A stretch of 35,139 nucleotides of DNA, taken from contig CAYVKM010000034.1 of assembly GCA_964452045.1 (NCBI GenBank), positions 1 through 35,139 on the forward strand, written 5' to 3'. The translations under genes and the position numbers were made by a program. This DNA comes from CAYVKM01 sp964452045. GTDB taxonomy: Bacteria > Calditrichota > Calditrichia > RBG-13-44-9. Positions within the stretch are counted from its first letter, which is position 1. Each line of letters opens with the position of its first letter. This document shows, one piece after another, positions 24,559-31,207 of this stretch. The notes beneath the pieces are model-generated. The model was not told the DNA's origin. It searched no databases and worked only from the letters and a program-made list of their open reading frames with translations.

Positions 24559-26256
24559 TCACTGTTCTTTTTCCCAACTCTTTTCACCGTCGAAAATATA
24601 TCCATGATTGATGTGTCTCTTTCTGAAAATCACATAGACCGATTCCGTTTCACCTTCCAGGGCATTTAATAGATTCTTTTCCAGAGATTTTGAAGCATCC
24701 CGTAGTGCGGTGGCATAAGCCGGGTTAAGGTTGTTTTTAACTTTGGTGAGAATTTCAAAAGCTGGCTGAAAGACTTCGGCGTTGGATTGAATTTTATTAC
24801 GGATACGTGAGGATAAACGCGTACCGGCAATTAATGAATCGAGTTGTTTCAATTTATCGTCAAAGTATTTAATCTGTTTTTCCAGATCTTCAATATTTTT
24901 TGCCTGGACATGAGCAGCCAGGGTATCCATTGGATTGAGAACTTCTTCAATTTGCGGTTTCAACACTGAGAGCTTTTTTTCGTTCTGAAGTAAAGCCAGA
25001 AAAATTTCCACTCTTTTGGTATAACCATAAAACCGCGATTGTGAAGGTTCCTGCATCTCTGCCGATATTTCCTTAATGCCCAGCAGAAGATCGGTTTCCC
25101 TTCGAAGCAGGGTCTTATTGTCATTTAATCGGGTAAGTGTTTTAGCATAGATGGTGTCCAGATTATTGACTTCAGCATAAAATGGCAGGTTCTCAATTGG
25201 CTTAACACTTTCCAGAAATCGGGCGTGGAACATATCCAGTAAATTAGGAGACTCAACCGTGAAATGTCCACCGGTTGTATCTATTATATACGGTTTTTTT
25301 GAATCCGGACCGTAAAAATTATTCTGATTTAATTCGATCAAAATAGAATCGGTTTCATTGAGAGAATTCAGGCCATATCTCTTCGTTAGGAAAAAATACT
25401 CAGGCGCCAGAAATTTTTGGTGCAGTTCAGTCAGATTTTGTTTTTCGGCATCGAGATTTTGAACATCCTTGGTCTCGTTGGTATTTTGCAAGGCATTTAG
25501 GTTGTTATTAATCTGGTCTATGAATTTTTTAACCCGGTCCGGTACACTGCTAACCTTACTAATATCAGTATTTCGGATACTGGATATGAATTGTGATATT
25601 TTGACATATTCATCTTTCCAATAAGTATCCAAAGCAGCTCGCTCGATATTTCCAAAATAAATATTAATTGAATCGACAAAATTAATGGCCTTCTGAATAC
25701 CATTCTGTAATGGGAAATCCGAGACGGATTCACGAAGATGCCGGAGTGAGTCAACATATAATTTGGTTTTGGTGAAATTGGGAAACATCATACTCGAATC
25801 GAACTTGGCCAGTTCTTGCAAAATTTCCTCACTGGCTTTGAGGATTTCAGGATCCCTCCGGAAATACCGTTCGTTGCCTACCAGATCTCCGTTAATCTCG
25901 TAGAGTGCCAGAGATACTTTAGAAATGTTGTTAACACTGGAAATATCCAGAATATTATCGACTACCTGGAGAAAACTTCTGGTTAAAGAAACCAGTGTCT
26001 GCCTTTGCTGCAGACCTGAATCAGAGTGCACAAAATTCAGTAACTTTGTGAGAGAATCGGTATAACTTCCATTTTTCTGATAGTAGAAACGTTCCGCTTC
26101 ATAAATTGCGATCATGTTATTGCGGCTGGTTTTGGTAATGCCATCTTCTTCTTTCCAAATCTTATTAGGTATGAGAATAACTGCAACCAGTAACAAGGCC
26201 AGGAGTACTATTAATAATTCAAGTAAAATCGAACCTTTGGGACCCTTCGCAGCCAT
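24559..26256 (-). CDS. Large pseudopilin-like protein with class III (prepilin) signal and helical body
   Basis: The 565-residue protein starts with a textbook prepilin leader: MAAKGPKG, then SILLELLIVLLALLLVAV. Gly8 is at -1 and Glu13 at +5 of the expected prepilin peptidase site, as in pilins and pseudopilins. The next segment, AERFYYQKNGSYTDSLTKLL (54-73), resembles the start of a GspG/pilin head. After that come nearly 500 residues of predicted amphipathic helix with many Glu, Lys, Asn, Leu and few Cys, and no domain that I recognise. Ordinary pseudopilins have 100-350 residues, so this one is exceptionally long. GGAGG (26261-26265) precedes the ATG by 4 bases. It leads the operon with PilM-like and PilN/PilO-like genes. 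It may be a tip or scaffold subunit. Confidence 0.7.
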   Translation of the reverse strand: MAAKGPKGSILLELLIVLLALLLVAVILIPNKIWKEEDGITKTSRNNMIAIYEAERFYYQKNGSYTDSLTKLLNFVHSDSGLQQRQTLVSLTRSFLQVVDNILDISSVNNISKVSLALYEINGDLVGNERYFRRDPEILKASEEILQELAKFDSSMMFPNFTKTKLYVDSLRHLRESVSDFPLQNGIQKAINFVDSINIYFGNIERAALDTYWKDEYVKISQFISSIRNTDISKVSSVPDRVKKFIDQINNNLNALQNTNETKDVQNLDAEKQNLTELHQKFLAPEYFFLTKRYGLNSLNETDSILIELNQNNFYGPDSKKPYIIDTTGGHFTVESPNLLDMFHARFLESVKPIENLPFYAEVNNLDTIYAKTLTRLNDNKTLLRRETDLLLGIKEISAEMQEPSQSRFYGYTKRVEIFLALLQNEKKLSVLKPQIEEVLNPMDTLAAHVQAKNIEDLEKQIKYFDDKLKQLDSLIAGTRLSSRIRNKIQSNAEVFQPAFEILTKVKNNLNPAYATALRDASKSLEKNLLNALEGETESVYVIFRKRHINHGYIFDGEKSWEKEQ

Positions 26257-26367
26257 TATGCCTCCGTCACATTTATTATTTTTTGCATAATTATTTGATC
26301 TTTAGTAAGTTACAATGTACTGATTAACGTATTGAAAAGTTTAATAAAATTGGTATATAATGTCAAT

Positions 26368-26399
26368 TGATTTTTGAAAATTAAAATTCTCAAAAATCA
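26368..26399. repeat. AT-rich imperfect palindrome in divergent promoter region
   Basis: TGATTTTTGA (26368-26377) pairs with TCAAAAATCA (26390-26399). After one mismatch, AATT/AATT continues the stem. The site lies between the pseudopilin operon (-) and the SDR gene (+), so it may be an operator or a transcript hairpin. It is not a terminator for any visible gene. Confidence 0.4.
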
Positions 26400-26451
26400 T
26401 TAAATTTTCGCTATTTGTGCCACTTTTTCCGGCTGTTTAACGGGTTTAAAA

Positions 26452-26480
26452 TTGTCAAAGTCAAACCCATTTAAGATAAG
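26452..26480 (+). promoter_or_regulatory. Candidate sigma70-type promoter of the SDR gene
   Basis: TTGTCA (26452-26457) lies 17 bases before GATAAG (26475-26480). This is a good -35 and a modest -10, about 75 bases before the SDR start. The -10 region lies within the left half of the inverted repeat at 26470-26506. The tandem hexamer GTCAAA-GTCAAA runs 26454-26465. The rest of the 297-base spacer (26257-26553) holds only the AT-rich palindrome described separately. Confidence 0.4.
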
Positions 26481-26506
26481 AATTAAAAAAATAATCTTAT
26501 CTTAAA
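26470..26506. promoter_or_regulatory. 12-bp perfect inverted repeat, candidate operator of the SDR gene
   Basis: TTTAAGATAAGA (26470-26481) and TCTTATCTTAAA (26495-26506) are exact reverse complements separated by 13 bases. The left half covers the candidate -10 and the right half lies just downstream of the expected transcription start, the usual position for a repressor site. It could also form an AT-rich hairpin in the leader. No regulator gene is in the window. Confidence 0.5.
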
Positions 26507-26553
26507 GGATGAAAAGAACAGGTTGAAAAGTTATTATCAGGAAAGGAGAGACC

Positions 26554-27402
26554 TTGATACGTGATAAAAATTTAAAGGGTAAGGTTGCGGTTATAACTGG
26601 GGGGGGAACTGGTCTGGGATTGGAAATTGCAAAAAGTTTTGTTCAACAGAGTATGAAAGTAGTTATTTGTAGCCGTAGTCAGGAACATCTGGATGCAGGT
26701 GCACAGGAATTACGGAATTTTTCTGAAGATCTACTGGCACTTCCCTGCGATGTTCGTGAACCGGGACAAATTAGGACGCTGAAAACTAATGTCTTAAACG
26801 AATACGGTAGGATAGACATTTTAGTAAATAATGCTGCGGGGAATTTTATCTATCCGGCGGAGAAGTTACCCTTGAAGGGATGGAAATCCGTAATTGACAT
26901 TGTTTTAAACGGAAGTTTCTACTGTGCTCAAATTTTTGGGGAACAAATGATTGCCCAAAAGGAAGGACAGATTATCAATATTCTGGCGACCTATGCATGG
27001 ACCGGAGGGCCGGGAACAATTCACAGTGCCAGCGCAAAGGCCGGTGTCTTGGCAATGACCAGAACTTTAGCGGTAGAGTGGGCCCGTTATGGCGTAAGAG
27101 TGAATGCGGTTGCTCCCGGACCCTTTGATACCGAAGGTGCCCGTGTACGGCTCTGGCCAACGGAAGAGATGAAGCAGAGGTTAATCGAGGATATTCCCCT
27201 GGGTAGGTTTGCGGATCCAAAAGAAGTGGCAAATGCGGTCCTGTTTTTGGTCTCATCTAACGCCCGGTATATAAATGGAGAATGTCTAACTATCGATGGC
27301 GGAGCCTGGTTGGGTAAAGGAATAGGGAGAGCTTTTGAAATCCTGGATCAGGTTGTTGCGCTGAGAGAAGCCGGTAAAAAGGAACGAACTAACAAAGAGT
27401 GA
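26554..27402 (+). CDS. fadH: 2,4-dienoyl-CoA reductase-type short-chain dehydrogenase (FadH/YkuF-like SDR)
   Basis: The 282-residue SDR most resembles the Bacillus FadH (YkuF) and mammalian DECR group, which reduces 2,4-dienoyl-CoA with NADPH when unsaturated fatty acids are degraded. It is unrelated to E. coli FadH. The NADP-binding loop is TGGGTGLG (15-22), followed by Arg41 and NNAAGNF (92-98). The region ILATYAWTGGPGTIHSASAKAG (split around 143-164) is characteristic. The canonical SDR Tyr of YxxxK is Ser158 here and the usual catalytic Ser is Ala145, while Lys162 remains, exactly as in DECR enzymes. The start is TTG at 26554, six bases after GGAGAG. A run of eight G (26599-26606) encodes the nucleotide-binding glycines. 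The gene has its own promoter and no fatty-acid genes nearby. Confidence 0.83.
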   Translation: MIRDKNLKGKVAVITGGGTGLGLEIAKSFVQQSMKVVICSRSQEHLDAGAQELRNFSEDLLALPCDVREPGQIRTLKTNVLNEYGRIDILVNNAAGNFIYPAEKLPLKGWKSVIDIVLNGSFYCAQIFGEQMIAQKEGQIINILATYAWTGGPGTIHSASAKAGVLAMTRTLAVEWARYGVRVNAVAPGPFDTEGARVRLWPTEEMKQRLIEDIPLGRFADPKEVANAVLFLVSSNARYINGECLTIDGGAWLGKGIGRAFEILDQVVALREAGKKERTNKE

Positions 27403-27468
27403 TTAAAATATTTGCATTTTGAATCCTGATCTGCGCTTTTTGTTGGCAAATGGATTTTATTATTCACC

Positions 27469-27497
27469 TTGACTTCATTCCCCTGAATGGATAAAAT
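27469..27497 (+). promoter_or_regulatory. Strong sigma70-type promoter of the ilvE-aminotransferase operon
   Basis: TTGACT (27469-27474) and TAAAAT (27492-27497) are separated by exactly 17 bases. Transcription should start near 27504, giving a leader of about 140 bases before the ilvE ATG. This is the best promoter-like match seen in the window. Confidence 0.6.
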
Positions 27498-27577
27498 TTT
27501 ATTGAAGTAAATGGTCAATTTTATCATGACTGAAAAGCTGATTTTTACAAGGTATATGCATATAGCTCCATTTCCAG

Positions 27578-27606
27578 ATCCCGGGATTATATGCCGGGAT
27601 TTTTTG
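27578..27606 (+). terminator. Rho-independent terminator or attenuator in the ilvE leader
   Basis: ATCCCGG (27578-27584) pairs perfectly with CCGGGAT (27594-27600) around a 9-base loop, and TTTTTG follows at once. It lies about 75 bases downstream of the predicted start of the ilvE transcript and 38 bases before its ATG. It lies about 175 bases after the SDR stop. Position suggests it regulates ilvE by attenuation, although it could simply end the SDR transcript. Confidence 0.65.
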
Positions 27607-27644
27607 TCTTATTACAATTTAATTGAAACAGATCGGAGGCGGTG

Positions 27645-28688
27645 ATGTTCGACACGAAATTCTTCCCGGGTGCTAAAAAGTTTTGGCATATGGGTAACAT
27701 ATATGATTGGAATTCAACCCACATTCATGTAATGAGTCATGTGGTCCATTATGGAAGTTCGGTGTTTGAAGGAATTCGTGCCTACGATACAGCAAAAGGC
27801 CCCGCCGTATTTCGATTGAAAGATCATCTTGATCGTTTTTTCTATTCCGCAAAAGTACTTAATATGAATGTACCATACAGCTCCGATGAAATTATGGATG
27901 TCATTAAAATGGTGATGAAAGAAAATAAATTACGGGCTGCCTATATCCGGCCTAATCTGTTTTATGGGTATGGGAATTTGGGACTGGTACCAAAAGCCTG
28001 CCCGGTGGAATTAAGCGTGGGATGCTGGGCCTGGGGTGCTTATCTGGGCGAAGAAGGATTGGAAAAAGGTGTACACGCATTACTTCTCTCTCGACGCCGG
28101 GTACATCCCAGTCAGCTGGATATGCGGGCGAAAGTGGGAGGTATTTATGCCCAATCGAATATTGCTGGGAAATATGCCCGGGATTTGGGATTTGATGAAG
28201 CCATCTTTATGAATCTGGAAGGAAGAATCGCGGAAGGACCGGGAGAGAATATTATCGTAGTAAAAAACAAGCGAATTAAGACTAATGATGAAAGCGAATC
28301 TATCCTGCCGGGGATAACCCGCACGACCATACTAAAACTTGCCAAAGATATGGGATATCAGACGGAAATCGCTCCGATAACTATTGAAGAGTTGTTTAAG
28401 GCAGATGAAGTTTTTTTCACTGGTACCGCTGCAGAAGTAACTCCCATAAGTCGGATAACCGATGGCCGGGAAAAGAATAAAAATCCGAAAGAATGGAATC
28501 GTTATGAGATCGGCTCTGGTAAACCGGGACCGATTACCCGAAAACTTGCTCAAAAGTATGCGGATGTCGTCCGGGGAAAAGTCAAAGAGTATGAAGAATG
28601 GTTAACCTACGTTTATGATTCTCCGGCCGAAGCTAAAGCCCATCTCGCCGAAACTGTATCAGCAAGCGCAAATGAGTTTAAATTTTGA
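27645..28688 (+). CDS. ilvE: Branched-chain amino acid aminotransferase
   Basis: The 347-residue fold-type IV PLP enzyme carries out the last step of leucine, isoleucine and valine synthesis and the first step of their breakdown. Residues YGSSVFEGIRAYD (36-48) match the IlvE N-terminal signature. Lys163 in MRAKVGGIYAQS is the PLP-binding lysine, and LEGRIAEGPGENI and FFTGTAAEVTPIS complete the cofactor and substrate loops. The start is ATG 27645, 5-6 bases after GGAGG (27635-27639); the GTG one codon earlier is too close. A C-terminal extension of about 30 residues (from WLTYVYDSP) exceeds that of E. coli IlvE. The stop overlaps the ribosome site region of the next aminotransferase gene, so the two are coupled. 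Confidence 0.95.
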   Translation: MFDTKFFPGAKKFWHMGNIYDWNSTHIHVMSHVVHYGSSVFEGIRAYDTAKGPAVFRLKDHLDRFFYSAKVLNMNVPYSSDEIMDVIKMVMKENKLRAAYIRPNLFYGYGNLGLVPKACPVELSVGCWAWGAYLGEEGLEKGVHALLLSRRRVHPSQLDMRAKVGGIYAQSNIAGKYARDLGFDEAIFMNLEGRIAEGPGENIIVVKNKRIKTNDESESILPGITRTTILKLAKDMGYQTEIAPITIEELFKADEVFFTGTAAEVTPISRITDGREKNKNPKEWNRYEIGSGKPGPITRKLAQKYADVVRGKVKEYEEWLTYVYDSPAEAKAHLAETVSASANEFKF

Positions 28689-28699
28689 GGAGATTAAAA

Positions 28700-29932
28700 A
28701 TGCCCGAGCTAGCCAAACGATCAAAGCTGATGCCTCCTTCTCCAATCCGAAAACTGGTTCCCTATGCCGAGGCAGCAAAAAAGCGGGGAATCCATGTATA
28801 TCATATCAATATCGGACAACCGGATATCCATTCTCCTCAGGTTTTTCTGGATGCATTCCGTCATCACGATTTACAGGTTATTCCTTACGGCCATTCTGCC
28901 GGCTTGTGGGAATACCGGGATGAACTGGTAAAATATTATGCCAGGTTTGACATCACCCTGTCCAGTGATGAAATCATTGTAACAACCGGCGGCAGCGAAG
29001 CGATCATATTTGCCATGATGGCGACGATGGATCCGGGAGAGGAAGTGATAATTCCGGAACCCTTTTATACCAACTATAATGGTTTTGCCATTGAAGCCGG
29101 GGTAAAGATTGTACCCGTGACCAGCCGGGTTGAAAATGGTTTTAAACTTCCACCTGTTGGGGAGATTGAAAAGAAAATCAGTTCCAAGACCCGGGCGATT
29201 ATGATATGTACCCCCAATAATCCAACCGGATATGTCTATACCCCTGAAGAAATGGAAACTTTACGACAGCTGGTTTTGAAACACGATCTGTATTTCTTTT
29301 CGGATGAGGTCTATCGTGAATTTATCTATGATGGGGCAGTTTATAATTCGGTCATGCACTTGGAAGGGATTCGGGATCGTGCCGTTCTTTTAGACAGCAT
29401 CTCTAAGCGATACAGTGTTTGCGGGGCGCGGATTGGCTGTCTGGCAACCCACAATAAAGATATTCTGGATGCCGGACTTCGATTGGGGCAGGCCAGACTA
29501 TGTCCCCCCACCGTGGAACAGCTTGCCGCAATGGCTGCAGTTCATACTCCACAATCTTATTTTGATGAGGTTATCCAGGAATATCGGAACCGGCGTGATG
29601 TGGTTTTTGAAGAGTTGGAAAAAATACCCGGAGTAGTTTCTCTTAAACCGCAGGGTGCTTTTTACACTATTGTAAAATTACCAGTGGATAATGCCGATCG
29701 GTTCTCCCAGTGGTTGTTGGAAGAATACCATTTAAATAATGAAACAGTGATGTTAGCTCCCGCAAATGGATTCTACGCAACACCCGGTAAAGGAAAAGAT
29801 GAAGTGAGAATTGCCTTTGTTCTGAATGTTGAGGACATGCGCCGCTCGATGGAAATTCTGGCTGAAGCACTAAAATTCTATCCAGGGAGAATTAAAAAAC
29901 GTAACGTGGAAAAACAGGTTGTTCAGAACTGA
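28700..29932 (+). CDS. Class I pyridoxal-phosphate aminotransferase
   Basis: The protein has 410 residues from the ATG at 28700, chosen for the GAGGAG just upstream; a TTG at 28685 lies inside the ilvE stop and was rejected. Fold-type I features are Lys236 in DSISKRYSVCGARIG, Asn174 in TPNNPTG, Asp202 and Tyr205 in SDEVYREF, and Arg244. It resembles the AspC/aromatic-aminotransferase group but differs clearly from the aminotransferase at 19086, with distinctive segments such as YHINIGQPDIHSP and CPPTVEQLAA. It may use branched-chain, aromatic or aspartate substrates; co-transcription with ilvE suggests amino-acid nitrogen shuttling. It ends shortly before a bidirectional terminator. Confidence 0.88.
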   Translation: MPELAKRSKLMPPSPIRKLVPYAEAAKKRGIHVYHINIGQPDIHSPQVFLDAFRHHDLQVIPYGHSAGLWEYRDELVKYYARFDITLSSDEIIVTTGGSEAIIFAMMATMDPGEEVIIPEPFYTNYNGFAIEAGVKIVPVTSRVENGFKLPPVGEIEKKISSKTRAIMICTPNNPTGYVYTPEEMETLRQLVLKHDLYFFSDEVYREFIYDGAVYNSVMHLEGIRDRAVLLDSISKRYSVCGARIGCLATHNKDILDAGLRLGQARLCPPTVEQLAAMAAVHTPQSYFDEVIQEYRNRRDVVFEELEKIPGVVSLKPQGAFYTIVKLPVDNADRFSQWLLEEYHLNNETVMLAPANGFYATPGKGKDEVRIAFVLNVEDMRRSMEILAEALKFYPGRIKKRNVEKQVVQN

Positions 29933-29953
29933 AAAGTGGATGAAACAAAAAAA

Positions 29954-29986
29954 GCCCGGTTTGATTTCAAGCCGGGCCTGTTTTTT
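29954..29986. terminator. Bidirectional Rho-independent terminator
   Basis: GCCCGG (29954-29959) pairs with CCGGGC (29972-29977). Continuing inward past one G-U wobble gives about 10 bp, closing on a small loop. TTTTTTATT follows on the plus strand, and the AAAAAAA preceding the stem gives a T run on the minus strand. It lies between the convergent aminotransferase gene and the DUF5723-like gene and should stop both. Confidence 0.85.
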
Positions 29987-29999
29987 ATTCTTAATATAA

Positions 30000-31088
30000 T
30001 CAGAATCGGAATTGGGTGGTGAGGGCAAAATCCATACTTCTGGCACTTCTGAACCAACGGAAATTGTGGTTCATATAGCCAATACTCAATTGCCAGTATT
30101 TCAGGTCAACCCCTAAACCCATTCCCCAGGTGAAACCGTAATTTCCACCAACCGCAATTCCAGTCCGAAGTGGTAAATAAGGGATCGGGCTGTATTCTGT
30201 ACCTATGGAAATCAGAGGTGTAACACTGTTTCCCAGGGCATGGTTTAAACCCTGCCGCCAGGCTGCGGTAAATACCAGGTTCGGCAGATACTGATATGCT
30301 GTAGCAAAGGTAAGCGATTGTGGCAGACTTCTCTTGAAATTCCCCACGGCATAGGTAGTATCCTGATCGAGACGGGTAAAATCCTGATAGTCATTAATTC
30401 GTACTGAATCTGAGATAAAATCGTAAACCAGCAAGGAATCATTTGTTTTCCAGGTTACTGCTCCAAACAGATTTGAGGCATGCAGGGAGAAGGTCCAATT
30501 TTCTTCATAGACGCCCAAGACACCGAGATCCAATCCGAAACCATTACCACCCTTGCTTCTCATTCCCATGAGGTGTGCGCTGGCCAGAATGTAATCGTCT
30601 GTGGTAATCAGGCTACCTTTGGATTCGGTTATTTCTGCGTATTGAAAACCTCTGATGTATTTGGGAGAGATTCCCACCGAAACAAAATCGAATTGACTTG
30701 GCATCCATTGAGTGACGGGAAAAGCAATTCCGAAATTAATCGATCCGCCTACCCAAGCCTGTCCGTCGAGGTCGTCTATGGAGAAATCTTTCTGCTCGGT
30801 GTTTCCATAGAAGGGGAAAATAATAGGATCTTTAGGCAGATTAACAAAGCCGTTCCCCATTCCGGCAATGGTTAAACTAAAAGGACGTGCATAAATGGAT
30901 AAACCCCTTGCGCCGATGTCGCCATAGCCATACAGTCCCTTTTCCGGAATATGACCGAATAAATTATCAATATCACTCCGGGTGAGGGAATCACCAGTGG
31001 TAAAATACTTATCGTACTCTTTTAAGGAAAAACTGTTATTTCTTACCATCAGGTGTGCCGATAAAAGCTGGATTTCGAAATTAAAATC
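30000..31088 (-). CDS. DUF5723-like outer-membrane beta-barrel protein, N-terminus lost in assembly gap
   Basis: The reading frame continues upstream of the first Met (31049) without a stop through 13 more codons (DFNFEIQLLSAHL) into the N run, so the gene is truncated by the gap and longer than the 349 residues from that Met. The visible part is rich in alternating strand segments ending in aromatic residues and closes with FALTTQFRF, an outer-membrane barrel C-terminus ending in Phe. NNSFSLKEYDKYFTTGDSLT and the FGIAFPV, GISPKYIRG and GLDLGVLG segments resemble the DUF5723 family of FCB-group bacteria, whose role is unknown. It is the last gene of a unit with the lipoprotein gene upstream. 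The family assignment is by recall and moderately sure. Confidence 0.7.
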   Translation of the reverse strand, partial: DFNFEIQLLSAHLMVRNNSFSLKEYDKYFTTGDSLTRSDIDNLFGHIPEKGLYGYGDIGARGLSIYARPFSLTIAGMGNGFVNLPKDPIIFPFYGNTEQKDFSIDDLDGQAWVGGSINFGIAFPVTQWMPSQFDFVSVGISPKYIRGFQYAEITESKGSLITTDDYILASAHLMGMRSKGGNGFGLDLGVLGVYEENWTFSLHASNLFGAVTWKTNDSLLVYDFISDSVRINDYQDFTRLDQDTTYAVGNFKRSLPQSLTFATAYQYLPNLVFTAAWRQGLNHALGNSVTPLISIGTEYSPIPYLPLRTGIAVGGNYGFTWGMGLGVDLKYWQLSIGYMNHNFRWFRSARSMDFALTTQFRF

Positions 31089-31188
31089 NNNNNNNNNNNN
31101 NNNNNNNNNNNNNNNNNNNNNNNNNNNNNNNNNNNNNNNNNNNNNNNNNNNNNNNNNNNNNNNNNNNNNNNNNNNNNNNNNNNNNNNN
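31089..31188. other. Assembly gap, 100 N
   Basis: Exactly 100 N separate the lipoprotein gene from the start of the DUF5723-like gene. A round 100 is a scaffolding convention for a gap of unknown size, so missing DNA may be larger or smaller than shown. It hides the signal peptide and start of the DUF5723-like protein, and possibly other genes. Confidence 0.98.
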
Positions 31189-31207
31189 TATTATTAATTT
31201 CATATCA

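Noticed and set aside
27526..27645. 39-codon plus-strand frame ending as TGATG on the ilvE start
   Set aside because: Not listed as a gene because there is no clear ribosome site, no family resemblance and no enrichment of regulatory codons; kept only as part of the leader observation.
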